Source: Clusia tigrina (taxonomy: Eukaryota > Arthropoda > Insecta > Diptera > Clusiidae). Taken from it: a stretch of DNA of 64,000 nucleotides. This document shows positions 48,079-63,109 of the stretch, one piece after another. A program made the translations under genes and the position numbers. The notes under the pieces were generated by a model, which did not search any database, was not told the origin of the DNA, and saw only the letters and a program-made list of their open reading frames with translations. The stretch lies in NCBI GenBank assembly GCA_920105625.2, contig OV050030.1, forward strand, positions 426,424,740 to 426,488,739, read 5' to 3'. Positions within the stretch are counted from its first letter, which is position 1, and the number at the start of each line of letters is the position of its first letter.

Positions 48079-49289
48079 TCAATAACTTTTGTAATTGACG
48101 GTAACGAAACGATCACTTCATGGATCGATCCCAATGATGTCGCCAGCGTGCTATCCGCATTATAAAGTGTGTTTTATTGCAACTTTTGGAGCCTATTTCG
48201 GTGGAGTGATTTCTATGTATATCGGCATAGCGCCAACAATGTGTCTCCTCAATCAACACTATTTTTCCATCTGACGAATAAAGCTCAAATGAATCTGTCA
48301 AGTGGTAAAGGTTCCATGAAAATTTGCCGTAGTGTACTTAATCCTCATTAGGGTGCACTTTTATGCCAACTCTTTTTCCGTTGACATATCGAATAATTTA
48401 TTTTACGATTAAAGTGATTGAAATATGTTTGGGTATGTTGAATACTGCCGGCAACATGGAAGGATTGATTCCAGCATATATTTATATTTAGAATCCAATT
48501 TTACGTTAGTTTTCTGTGAACAATTGAAATATAATTTTCAATTGAACCGAAAATGTTTAGTTTGCAAGCCAACATAAGATTTGTACATTTGGAGATTAAC
48601 AGTGTTATAGGAACAAGTGGAACTGAAACTTGAGCCTTGTTCACCGAGCAAATTAGCCGCCGGCAATCGCCGAGCGAATTAGCCACAGGCAAAGTGGATC
48701 AGACGTAAATAAGCAAAGGGTTTTGTATTACCTCAGCATATATTGGCAATAATTATAAAGTAAAAGAGAGAAAATACGCGGAAAGTGTTTCTGGTATATT
48801 CTATTTTATTGTTCATTACAGATTTACAAAGTAATATTTGTGTGTGTCCATGTTTTGTATCAACTTTTTAGATTTTGGGGGTATAAATACATTTTCCTAC
48901 GTTTAATTTACGCTCGCAGTGAAACGTGACTCGAGTATTATTTTTGTTACAGAGTACCATGAAATGAAATGGCGAAAGTTAATGAACAATTTTGCCAGCA
49001 CAGTTTACGAATTACTTTTGAGCACTTTACAAAATGCACAACATTGAATTTATCGCTATTTAAACTATATAATTGTGTTTTGTACGTACACATGTAAGAA
49101 ATTAGAAATTACATAATGCCTTTAAATACTAAACGTGAGATTATAAATTATTATAATGTAGTTTATCCAAACAAAAATCCATGGTCCAGATGATGAAAAA
49201 CAAGAGTTGGAAAGAGTGAACACAAAGTTGCATCTTCAGCGACTCTCTTAAAACCAAATCTGAACTGAAGAGTATATATGTATATATAC

Positions 49290-49374
<85 letters not shown>

Positions 49375-49527
49375 TATACCCCTTAGCTAAAGTCTCTTTT
49401 TCTTATAAGTTTGCTATGGAACTTTTGGATCTCTTTCGTTTTTGCTTGAGTTAGTTTTTTATTAGTACTGTGAAATTTTTAAGTTTTATGTAAATTCACG
49501 GATAATTTGTTTCATACAGTTATAATT

Positions 49528-49568
<41 letters not shown>

Positions 49569-49784
49569 TTGCCTTTCTAATATTGTCATGCGAAATGATT
49601 TTCGATTTCCAAAGACTTCTTATAGCATTTCATCATGTACACATATGTTGAAGTTAGGTGATTATTATGAGAAATGGTTCGTTAATGATTTTTTTTCTAT
49701 TCGCTTGTTTGCTTGCCTGTATCTAACATGCACTTATTACGCTGTATGTACGTCTCATAAATTGCACTGCCACTCACTTCTGGC
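48079..49784. other. spacer containing long (TA)n and the Mob4 3'UTR
   Basis: A (TA)n of about 80 bp lies at 49291-49370 and another of about 34 bp at 49530-49564. A short direct repeat ACCGAGCAAATTAGCCGCCG / CGCCGAGCGAATTAGCCACA lies at 48643-48690. An inverted repeat CAATTGAAA...TTTCAATTG lies near 48522-48545. No gene is recognised. Confidence 0.6.
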
Positions 49785-52108
49785 TTATGCCTCACTCTCG
49801 CCGGGAGCAGCACTCTCCTCCTCATTGATTGGTACAATCAAATTCTCCTTGGACATCAAATTGTACTTTGTCACAAAATGCGTGAAACGATGGCATAAAT
49901 ATGTCTCAGCTTCGAACTGATCGAATATCCGCCGATGATGGAAATATGCATGCGAAAAAATCCTATACACCCGGCGACAAACCGACCCTAATTTGGTCAC
50001 TGATGACTCCTTTATTGAAACCCTGTGTGGGAATTGAAAGAAATCAGTAGTATTGGTACAATATGAGGATTCAATGCACCTACCTGCTTGGAAAATATTT
50101 GTTGCTATTTAAGAGGCATGCGGCGCCGTCAAGGGTGTGGCGCGTGTAGTCAATTGCGGGGCATTCTTTGGGAGTTTTGTGAGCTGCGCACAAAAATATC
50201 CACTGGTCGGTAGCCGTCATTTGTGTGCACGTTGTGGGTGAGCACTGCTTCTGCAAACGCACTGCGAGTCCATTCAATTCCATGCAGAATTGTCTGCACA
50301 ATAGTTAATGGAATAATACAGTTTTATTAAATTATACGCACGAATAAACATATGGTGCTGTAGAGACATTGAAATTTATAAACTAGCTACGTAGAGCGAC
50401 CAACCGACGCACCTACGAACAGTACGCTATCACGCTAGGGTAACCCTTTATCCAGTGCATCGGTCCTAACCAAACCAAGACTTCTTACTGACTTTTTACA
50501 GGTCTGGGAACAGGTCCCTTTTAGATATTTTAGGCCAGAGAGCAGAGAGAAGCAAATACTTAGAGAATACGTAAAATTGTAACCTCTACCAATTGTCTTC
50601 CCAACTGCAACAAAAACTGAAATTATTAGCACTTCAATGCACTAAAAGAGGACCCCCAGAAAGTTGTATTGTAGTTAGGTTGATTATATAAAAAATAGTA
50701 GGTTGTCTAGTTGCAGAGTAGGGTCAATCCAGGATAGATCTGAACTTAATGACATTACGTGACGTTCTGAATATAGTATTTAACATATACGTATAACGCC
50801 AGATCATTATACTAACTGTCATGCTCAGTTCATCCTTTTACAGGGGTAAACATCTACAAGGACGTATTTATCCTCTCTAGGATGCTTGCATTCCAGCTCA
50901 GTTTCCCCTCTAATCCAAGTCCTAATCTTTTTCGATGTATTTTAAATCAACTTGAACAATTCAGAAAATTAAATTCTGATCTGATGAAAAATTATATATT
51001 ATACTCATAATTAAACTTTAAACTCTCCCCTCCTTCAAGAGTTTAAACCAATATAGAAAGCTCTTGAAGAGATCCATCTATATATCAAAACACCCAACGG
51101 TACTTTCGCGCAGGCCCCTATTTTGTTTACCTACACAGATTATGCCTTTCTACACTACCAGTAAATTGTCTACCCTAAACGCGTCTTATTACCTCAGATG
51201 TTCATATTTCCAGACGCCTTCGTCTTGTGCTTCTGGCATTGTCAGAATCAGATCCACATTTGATGGATCGCGCTTTATCAGTTGCTGTATATACTGCTGC
51301 ACAGCCAATGTGCTGTCCATTTCCTCCAAAGGCTCATCGGGCCAACGACAGAAGTCCTAAAATGAAAAAAGAAACAGTTTCAATTAGCCAACAAAAGTAT
51401 GGATATACTTAATACTCATTACTTAAAGGTGTTTCCACGTATAATTGAACTACCAGAAAGTTTTTATTTTATAATACCAACTACTAATAATCTTCTCCAT
51501 AATTTATCAATATTTCTATTTTGCAAGAACAGAAACTTCATTCAAGAAGTATTGAATACCCAACCCAAACTTCCTTCTTTTTTTATAATAACTTGCAGTT
51601 GTCGGAGGTAATTTTGGAATTGTCTTCAGAGAATGTGGGAGATGACTTTAACTGAGCAGAATCATAAAAATGATTACTTTTCTTTCAACATGAAACCAGA
51701 TAATGTGGCTCTGAGGTTTAAGGTTTATTTTTCATAGCATCTGCTCGTTACGCATATTAGTATGGGTCCTTTAGTAATCAATTTTACCAGAGTGCGTAAC
51801 ATATTTGCAAATTAAAAATGTATTTTTTTTATTAATATTTATTTCTTGATCCAGCACTGCAAGTTTTCTCATAATTTTGCAAGTTAATTTCGCTATAATG
51901 TGCGTCCTCCACCCGCCCAAAAAGAGCTGAAGAGAGAAATTATCTCAATAGAGGGCTTGGTTTTTTTTATTTACTACTATTTACCAACAGCGAAGGAAGT
52001 TTAGTTTTTAATCTTTACACCCGAATTTATGAATTTTGATGAGTTTACCTTCGCTTTGGTTCCTGGTCGATTTCTTCGCAGAATTGTCGTACCGTCGGCC
52101 ATCTTCAT
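49785..52108 (-). CDS. Mob4: MOB kinase activator-like 4 (Mob4, phocein)
   Basis: Mob-family adaptor and core subunit of the STRIPAK complex, acting in the cytoplasm and at synapses and membranes. Coding exons read leftward: 52108-52049, 51356-51193, 50293-50084 and 50022-49785. They join to 223 aa, the same length I recall for Drosophila Mob4. It begins [20 protein letters not shown]. The conserved core includes [40 protein letters not shown] and [20 protein letters not shown]. The zinc site is complete: Cys92 and Cys97 (CSPTTC) with His169 and His174 (SHAYFHH). It ends AAPGESEA. It is divergent with Rab2, whose ATG lies 852 bp away. Near-invariance with Drosophila makes the call essentially certain. 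Confidence 0.97.
50294..52048 (-). other. Mob4 introns 1 and 2
   Basis: Introns 51357-52048 and 50294-51192 flank exon 51193-51356. Both are AT-rich and hold no recognised nested features. Confidence 0.85.
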
Positions 52109-52960
52109 GTTTCTTTCCGACTTGTGGCCTTGTTGTAAGATGCAAGAAAAAACTAACTTCTTTCTAGAATTGAAATTCTGCGTTTTTCGCGTATCTATTT
52201 CTTTGGTCCGGCTACTATTATTTATAATTCATTTATTATAAATATCCGAAAAGTTAGCACACATCACAGATCTAAAAGGAAAACACAGTCCAAAAAACCA
52301 TTACAACTATTCCACTTTTTATTTTCCTTCATACGTTTTGTGTTGAGAAAATTTTTGACAACTTTGAAAGAATGCAAAAATGTGTGTGTGTGCGTTTATG
52401 TATGCGCTCATGTAAAAGATGCATAGACTTAACATAAATTTGCTATTAACATTGTGAACATACCTGTTCTTTATCAAATAAACAAGAAAATGGACAATCT
52501 ATCAGATATATATTAAAGAAAATAAAACATGTTATTAAATAATACAAAATACTTTAAAATATACATAAATATCAATAAATCAGCTTATTTAAAATTAATT
52601 AACGCTAGTAAGCGCAAGATGGCAGCAGCTAGTACAAATGTATATTTATCTTTATCATTCACATGGCAAAACCACCCATGATTTCATCTGTCTCTATCCT
52701 TTCAGAACAGTGTGCATTCACATACACTTATTAAAAATGGAAAATGTGGAACATAAAGAAACACGCAAAAAGAGATGTGAACACAGCAACGAATTGGGAA
52801 CGAAGTAATTGCAAAATTCAGTCATACATAAATAAAATACAGAAATAGAGTAAACTGCAAAGAAAATTTATACTAATTGCGTTGCAATTAAAAATATTGA
52901 AAATATACAACTGCATTTTGTGATATTTACTAATTACAAAAAGGAGAAGATAAAGATAAA
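52109..52960. promoter_or_regulatory. divergent promoter region between Mob4 and Rab2
   Basis: The 852 bp between two outward-facing start codons must contain both transcription starts and 5'UTRs. No TATA box at a convincing distance was seen, as expected for broadly expressed genes. Confidence 0.7.
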
Positions 52961-55634
<2,674 letters not shown>

Positions 55635-55770
55635 AAGACACTTCCAAGCCGTTGCTGCCAGTGAATTTCTAAACTTAAAGCTACTTATTCTTTTTTGTTT
55701 CTACATCAACAATTTATAAGAAAACGAACCTAGAATTTCATCTACTTTCTAGCAAACCTACTATTGATAA

Positions 55771-55776
55771 AATAAA
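55771..55776 (+). terminator. Rab2 polyadenylation signal
   Basis: First AATAAA downstream of the Rab2 stop codon, 137 nt after it. Further AATAAA-like signals follow near 55872, so alternative 3' ends are possible. Confidence 0.5.
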
Positions 55777-55779
55777 GTC

Positions 55780-57300
55780 TTTTAAAATTTCCACTTAAAG
55801 AAATTATTGCAATTAACAGATTGTGTGCAACATAAACATAATTTATACACAACATAATATGAAAATATTTAAATAAACGTAAATTATACAATTAAAGACA
55901 GAATGCAGAACGTTGTGTCGTGTATATACTTTTAATGTTTCTCTGCAAATATTTCAAATTATTTTGTTAGCGACTTTTGTATCTTGTACACTGAACATTA
56001 AAACATGAACGACATCAAATCACGACATTTTCGAAACGCTGTTCACGCTTCAGTTCGCTCCCATACAATTTTTTACCCGCGCAGAGCAAGCAAGAAATGG
56101 CGGAGACGATTTTCATGCAATACCAAAAATCGATAGTGAACATTTACCAAATACATATAGTAAAATATGAAATTTCACAAATACCTACAGTCCCACAGCG
56201 TGGATGGGAATACTCCACTAATTTGTAAGATTACCATGCGATGTATTCTGTTGTAAATTAAATGTATATTCTACAGTGTTGCAATTTGTTTAATTGTTTA
56301 ATATTTGATGAGAATTTTCTTGATTGTAAGTTGTGATTTCAAAATCGGATTTTGTAAATGATAAACTTAGTTTTGCCTTCCTCCCACTTTTGCCTTTAAT
56401 TATTGAAAATCTTAAAATTTAATTGGTTTTAACAGTTTATGAATTCGCAGGTGCAATTAGCCTCTATTTTTATTTACGCATATGCATAAATGTAACTATT
56501 ATTATGTATATTTTATATTTTTTATAGAATTATGGTATAATTTGATGTGTGTGAAATGTTATAATTTTATAAAAGATCATTAAAATAAAATTTGATAACC
56601 AAAAACCAACCAAACCAAGCAACTGAAATAATGATTGTGAAGTAAATAGAATTGTAAAGTGTTGTAATTGCAAGTAACAATATTTAAATATACATGCATG
56701 CTATAATAATATTAACTGAGCGCATATACGGCAAAAATGAGTGTGCAAAAGTTTAAGCATTTTAAGCGCTAAATCAGAACACATTAATAAATAAATAATG
56801 TAAGAAATTTAAGGCAAGACATATTTGTATTCCATGGCCTAATTTATATACGAGTATAAATTGTAAAAGTAACAATAAAATCAATTGGCTTACTTAATCC
56901 GTAGATGTCTTATTTAACTCCAAATGGGATTTATAATATTGATTGTTATTGTAATTATTCTTGAGCTTCTCTGTGACATAAACCACAAAGATTAGTAAAG
57001 AAAGTTCGAAGCGATTCCAAGGAATAAGCAGTATATAAAAGGATTAAAAGATTTGATGTTGTCAAAGACGATGTTCAAGTGCCCGTACTATTCAGCCCTA
57101 TAATACTATGAATACTAATTCCGGCTGAATTGTTTCTGCCTGCCATACACGTGCGTTGGCTGCTGGAAAAGTTATATTGATGATTAGTGAAGCATTTGGT
57201 GTTACGCTCCGATTAGAATCTATCCTTTCATACAATTCGCCCTGGTCGTGATTTTTATTTATACAAGTTCCTAAGATACTCTTATAATGCAGGCGGAACG
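55780..57300. other. spacer, nothing recognised
   Basis: Very AT-rich noncoding DNA following Rab2; it may include a longer Rab2 3'UTR. No coding or repeat feature is supported. Confidence 0.5.
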
Positions 57301-57317
57301 AAAATACCGAATTGACT

Positions 57318-57905
57318 ATTCTGATGATGTTAATATTGATTGGTGGTAATATTTGTTGATGTTAATACTGATTGATGTCAATACTGATTGAAGGTAATAC
57401 TGATTGAAGGTAATACTGATTGATGGTAATACTCATTGATGTTAATACTGGTTGAAGGTAACACTGATTGATGTCAATACTGATATATTTCGTTTTTCAA
57501 TACTGATTGAAGGTAAAACTGATTGATGTGGATATTGATTGATAGTAATACTTGTTGATGCTAATACTGATTGATGTCAATACTGATTGAAGGCAATATT
57601 GGTTGATGGTAATACTTATTGATGGTAATACTGATTGATGCCAATACTGATTGATGTCAATACTGTTTGTTTGTCAATACTGATTGTTTGTCAATACTGA
57701 TTGAAGGCAATATTGATTGATGGTAATACTGATTGATGCCAATACTGATTGATGTCAATACTGAGTGATGGTAATACTGATTGATGTCAATACTGATTGA
57801 TGTCAACACTGATTATTTGTCAATACTGATTTATGTCAATACTGATTGTTGTCAATAATGATTGATGTCAATAATGGTTGATGTCAATGCCAATTGATGT
57901 CAATA
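57318..57905. repeat. 16-bp minisatellite
   Basis: About 35 units of consensus TGATTGATGTCAATAC, with alternating variants GATGTCAATAC, GATGGTAATAC and GAAGGTAATAC forming higher-order blocks. A short interruption (ATATTTCGTTTTTC) lies at 57483-57499. Confidence 0.93.
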
Positions 57906-58689
57906 TAAAAACTTTTATTGTAAAATATTACTATATTACTATATTTTATGATACCCTTCTTTCTCATCACCGATCTTAATTGTTTTAGGCATTACTTGGT
58001 TATTTTCTTGCGAATAAAATGGACGAATTTGCTGTTAAACAAAGAATACAAAAATTGGTGAATGTCAGCATTGGTTGATATGTTTTTATTAATGTAACAA
58101 AAAGAAAAATAGCATAAGAAATATTAAAGAGCAGATCGTGATAAATACTACTACTAATTCAACAATATTTTTACTGAATGTAAAAAAAAAATATGTTTTT
58201 TTGTTTACTTCTTTTTTCTTTTAATTATTTCATTTATATGTATATTATTATTTTCAATTGTTTCTTAAGTAGAAGCTAAAAAATTATACGAAGCCTACAA
58301 ACTAATCATAATTACTAGTTAAACATATTTAATCATTGCCTTAATCATTACTATAAGTAATAATAATAATTATTATTATAATTTACAGCGTTTTAAAGAA
58401 GAGAAGTAAACAATCAATTTATAGACCAGATAATTAAATCGATCATATATTTCATAGTTAAATGTCTCAGTCAAGGCGGCGACAGAAGTCCTCTATTTGA
58501 ATTATTCGAATGGGCCTCCAGTTTCATCGTATAGTTTCTGGAATGTCGATCGATTTCCGCGTCCACTGTCGGTACACTCAGATGCCTGTGCAGATTTTTA
58601 TTCCGTGTACCACGAGACGCCAGTAATTATTCTGAAAATTTTAGCTATTATTATTATCATTGGCTCTAGTGCAGTTCGACCAATTTGAT
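57906..58689. other. spacer, nothing recognised
   Basis: AT-rich sequence including a (TAA/TAT)n patch near 58360-58380. No gene is supported. Confidence 0.5.
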
Positions 58690-59870
58690 CTTTTGTGCGA
58701 AGCCTTAATTTAACCGTCCATATTGAGGCTCTGAATGTTGGAGAGTCTCTCAATTAGAATGGCACCTCCCCACAGTTGAATTCCATAGGTCCATATAGGC
58801 TGCAATGTGGAGCAGTATATAGGAGCTTCTCATGTTCATGTGGCATTTTAGAGTACCTATTCACAAGCTATTCTGTTTAAGTTCTATTTGGGCGTATTTA
58901 GCTTCGGTATGTTTGGACCAGGTAAGGCTTTCATCTAAGGTGTCAGCCCTAGTATTTTATGACGTTACATTGAAAACTTGGTTCCACACTTCGTAATCGG
59001 GGGAGTCGTGCTGCCTCAGGTGCCGCATAAGCGCTCACCGCCTGAACGTTAATATTCGGCTTAAGTGGTCAGTACGTGTGCAGCGGCCCATCCGTTGTAT
59101 CACAATGGCCGGTTATTTGTGCCTGAGTGTGCTTTTTGCTGCCACTCCAACCTAAACCTACATTGAAAACTGTTTTGGCGTTAATTGTTTAGGGTAGGAG
59201 ATGCTTTCCTCTTCATGAAAAAGTAAGAAGCGCATATTTCGTGTCATTAATTTTAGTCATCCAGCACTGAAACCAAGCACACTTCCAGCTTTGATATCAA
59301 AGGCTTCTGCGATAAAATCACATTAGTTAATTGTAAACTTTCTGCTACGGAGATCATTTTCAACCAGTTTGCGGAATTAAGGAGACAGTAAGATTTCTAC
59401 ACGAGTGCTTTGTGCCCTACTTTGCCAAAGGGTTTTTTTATGTTCAAGAACACATAAGAGCAATATTCCTTAATTTCAATGGGGGACCTTATGTGTAAAA
59501 CAATCCGAACTACTTGTTCAGTTGTTCCCTTCTTTTCTCTGAAGCCGAATTGATGGGCAGACAACACATTTGGGGCTTATATGTAAGGCACAATCAGCGT
59601 TGAACAGCACTCTTTCAAACATTTTCGACAAAGTTGAGAAAAGTCGGATCGGGCTATACGAGGACACCCGCGAATGATCCTTTTCTGGTTTAGGAATAAT
59701 GCTGATTGGAGGTACCTTCTTTATTTGGGAAGTATCTTGTTGAATTTAAATAAGTATAACAAAAATGTGATTGCAATTTTAGGGAGGTCCTTTGCCTTGT
59801 TCAAATTAAGATTAGTAGCTATGATAACTTGTATGGTGCAGCTCTTCCATTCTTGGAAATAAAAACTGAA
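58690..59870 (-). mobile_element. decayed antisense LINE reverse transcriptase
   Basis: Minus-strand fragments in order from 59870 to 58690: PPISIIPKPEKDHSRVSSYS and PIRLFSTLSKMFERV (RT blocks), then TTEQVVRIVLHIRS, EYCSYVFLNIKKPFGKVGHK (matching the family's FLD...AFDKVWH region with the catalytic Asp changed to Asn), and finally PIWTYGIQLWGGAILIERLS. These are the hallmarks of a Jockey/I-type ORF2. Frameshifts and stops make it nonfunctional. It carries a nested insertion at 58979-59158. Confidence 0.75.
58979..59158. mobile_element. 180-bp insertion flanked by a 13-bp target duplication
   Basis: The 13-bp TACATTGAAAACT occurs immediately left (58966-58978) and right (59159-59171) of this segment, within the LINE remnant. 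Reading minus, it begins GGTTTAGGTTGGAGTGGCAG. It is relatively GC-rich, with no recognised coding. The size and target duplication suggest a short retroposon. Confidence 0.65.
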
Positions 59871-60304
59871 ATCGCATTGAGTCCGGTTTCTGTTGAGAGA
59901 CGTGATTTAGATGTGGCGCCAAACACTCGCATATGCTCTTTTCACTTGTAGCCACGGAAACCAGCCTCTTTTCGAATTGGGTACTCTTGTTAGATCGGAG
60001 GTTTGTAACTTTTCTCAGCTGTCCATAACAAATAAATAATAATAAAAAATATGTGGCGCCAGTAAATTTAATTACTAGCTTGGCCATTTCAAACCTTACA
60101 TGTAAGGCAATGCAACCCATCTAAGGGGTACTGATCAGAATCCGCCGGAATTTTGCCAGTTCAATTTAGTTGCAGATGGTCTTCCTCTCTCAGTGTGCGT
60201 TCCCTATAGGTGCGTTCCCTACTTATGCAAGTATGAGTACATTTGGCGCAACCTCAGGCAGTGCTCTGATCAGGGTGGTGGAGTTTGGTCGGAGTAATAT
60301 TGTA

Positions 60305-60550
60305 ATTAATTATGGTGTAAGGTATAATAATAATAATAATTACACGAATTAAATAAAATTATATAAATTGAATTTCTATTCCTTTACATTATTTAACGCA
60401 ATATTAGGTGTGCTCAGATGTATTCAAGTCTTATTTATAATTGAAGTTGGAGTCGGAGTTTGAGTTACAGTCGGATCGGAGTTCGAGTCGTGCCAGGTTA
60501 GTGTTTTGAGTCGGAGTTGGATACATAATTTCACGACTCCACACCCCTGG
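60305..60550 (+). mobile_element. truncated SINE tail plus GGAGT-rich repeat, copy 1
   Basis: AATTAATTATGGTGTAAGGT and a (TAA)n tail (60305-60340) match the SINE tail. They are followed by AAATAAAATTATATAAATTG, TCAAGTCTTATTT and a GGAGTCGGAGTT-rich block ending CACGACTCCACACCCCTGG. The same order occurs at 62330-62580. Confidence 0.6.
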
Positions 60551-62190
60551 CTCAGATAATTAATTGCAGATTAATTTAATACCAATAGACTTGGATACGA
60601 TCTTATAAGTATTTAGAAAGTACAAACTCTTTCGATCGAATATCGTCGGCATGGAATCTAGGAAGATATCAAGGTATCAGAGTAGTGTTTTAAGGAAATT
60701 TGCATTATGGAAATTTGCATATTAACAAATCTGTGCCAACTGAGTTTTTAGTACATGTGTACTCATTTCTATTTGCACTAAACACAGGAAGAAATGATTA
60801 ATAGCCCAAGTGACAAATGACACATTTTAGTATGAAGAAAACCCATTTTAGTATAAAGCAAATGTCCCATCTTATCTAATACTAGCTTCGTCGATGCACT
60901 CGAAGATCGTGTTCCACATGCGCCAGATTTTTACCTGTACTACCTAGAATGAGAAAGTGATAGTAAATGGTTTTTAGTCGCTTACACCAAGCAGGGAAGA
61001 AAATTGCAGAAGCCTACAAAGCAAACGATCACCTTCCCAAGTCGTGCTTGCTTCAAACTCATGATGAATTATTGAGATGCAATATTTCGTGCACATTTGC
61101 ATATATATTATATATAAATAATTAGCCTCAATTTATTTGAAAACCTTTTACATTTTAATTATTACTAATGCAAAATAAATAATAGGGAACTGTCTCTAAC
61201 TAGCGTATGTCTAAAAAACATACAAAAAATATATTGTTTATAAAGCTGTTTAGATATTTTTTTAGTTTACGACTTGGAAGTACCAACAGTATAAATTTTT
61301 GTTATACACTTGTGCTAATGATTTGAAAAAAATTGTACATGGATTATAGAAGTCTAAAAATGTTTAACGATGTTTAAGATGAATAGTAAAGAAAATAAGT
61401 AATTCTCATAAACATACATTTTTATTCCAATCGCCCAATTCCTAAATAGTTAATATATTACATTATTTATATTCATATTCATATTTATATACGATATATT
61501 CAGTAGCACGGTCAAACACTGAATGTATGAGGATATATGAGTTGCACAGGAATCATTTGACATTGTTTTTGCATACCTGTTGGGGTAACTTCGTATACGC
61601 TTCGACGCTTTCCTGTGTATTTCCCACAGATGAGCAACTGACGTCATTCATTCTTTCATACTCATATGGCTGTATAGTGCGGAATTATTTCTCTTTGGCA
61701 AACTGCAACTTGGTCGTTTGTTCACTTTCATGCGTTTCATGAGCTTCATGCGTTTCAATTGAATCTTGCACATCGTTCAACCTTTGGTGGTGTGTGTTGA
61801 GTGCAGCCAAAGTGAGTACTGTAGTGTGCCTTATTTTAACCGTGTAGTGTATTTAGTAAACTTGCTTACACAATATTTAACACGTTCTGTTTGGGTTATT
61901 TATGTTGCTTATACAGAACTTTTCAACTGATATTGGTAAAGCGGGAACGTTTGATCGTAGCATTGTATATCTTTGCATGGAATGCTCGAATCAGAGTGGT
62001 AATGCGGCCATTGACAAAATTTGAAACGGTTGCTGTAAATTACGTTCACATTTGGAAATGGAACATTTAGATTCAGTCGGAGCTGGAATCGGAGTCGCTG
62101 ATTTTTGGCTGGAGGTGGAATATTATTTAATTAGAGGTATTTCTATACTCGTATTTGTGCACCTGCATACATAATTATTTAGTTGGTGTG
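60551..62190. other. spacer, nothing recognised
   Basis: AT-rich noncoding DNA. Another GGAGTCGGAG-like patch occurs at 62075-62100. No gene is supported. Confidence 0.45.
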
Positions 62191-62361
62191 TGCCGGCCTC
62201 TGTAGGCTAGTGCTACACTCACACTCGTGAAGTCGCGGGTGCGAATACTGCCAAGGGTATGGTCTGAAAAATACACATTTTTCGAAATGTTTTTCTTTTC
62301 GGGTCATTCCTCGAACCCCAGCCAGAGATAATTAATTATGGTGTAAGGTATAATAATAATA
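62191..62361 (+). mobile_element. tRNA-derived SINE, copy 2
   Basis: The diverged tRNA-like head (GGCCTCTGTAGGCTAGTG...CACACTC...GCGGGTGCGAATACTGCC) aligns with 27019-27090. The body ends in TAATTAATTATGGTGTAAGG and a (TAA)n tail, as in copy 1. Confidence 0.65.
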
Positions 62362-62580
62362 AATTTTTGGTTTGTAACGATGCTTACATGAATTGCATAA
62401 AATTATATAAATTGAATAATTCAAGTCTTATTTGGAGTTGGAGTCAGAGTTGGAGTGGGAGTTGGAGTGGGAGTCGGAGTTGGATCGGAATCGGGTTTGG
62501 AGTCTGAGTCGAGTTAGGAAAATCTTAATTGTTGTGAGTCGGAGTTGGAAACATTATTTGACAACTCCACACGCCCTGGT
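62362..62580 (+). repeat. GGAGT-rich repeat, copy 2
   Basis: Same order as 60341-60550: AAAATTATATAAATTGAAT, TCAAGTCTTATTTGGAGTTG, then alternating GGAGTTGGAGTGGGAG units and GACAACTCCACACGCCCTGG. Internal 6-bp (GGAGTY) periodicity is evident. Confidence 0.65.
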
Positions 62581-63030
62581 TTGAAAAGTAGAAATTTTAT
62601 AATATATGTATATAAAAGAAAATGTAAAATTAAATAGTTTAACAATATGCTTATCTATCTAGGTATCTGGTGCAGTATTCGTGCGGTATTGAACCGTTGC
62701 TGAGCTCCGGCCTAAAAGCAAATATACCAGGCAAGAAAACACCAGCCATGGCTCTCTTTCTAACCATTTTCATTACCATAGAATCGGGCTTATTCTAGAG
62801 GGCGAGAATGATATATCTTAGATAATAGCATATATAATATATTTAATTAAATAACATATACATATAATGCTCAAATATATCCACACATCAGTATATCTGC
62901 ATATGTATACACGCGAACAGCATAATTTTGATTGGCTGTGTTGGGAAAGAACGTTTATGAACATTGTTAGTCTGTAGAGCTAGAAATGAAAAGCAAACAT
63001 TTGAAATGTTGGTAAATATTGTTGGAATTG
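62581..63030. other. spacer upstream of the chitinase gene
   Basis: AT-rich noncoding DNA; nothing recognised beyond the promoter listed next. Confidence 0.5.
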
Positions 63031-63035
63031 TGAGC

Positions 63036-63080
63036 TATAAAACTTGGCTTTGGCACTGAAATTCTAGTATATCAATTAGT
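63036..63080 (+). promoter_or_regulatory. core promoter of the chitinase gene
   Basis: TATAAAA at 63036-63042 and an Inr-like ATCAATTAG at 63071-63079 lie 30-75 nt before the start codon. This predicts a very short 5'UTR, common in tissue-specific secreted-enzyme genes of flies. Confidence 0.6.
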
Positions 63081-63109
63081 CCCATTTACGAAGAAAGTGT
63101 CGCATTATC

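Noticed and set aside
47825..48085. 86-codon repeat protein (YSIFGMSNQ repeats)
   Set aside because: It is only the translation of the 20-bp minisatellite; the unit length is not a multiple of three in many units.
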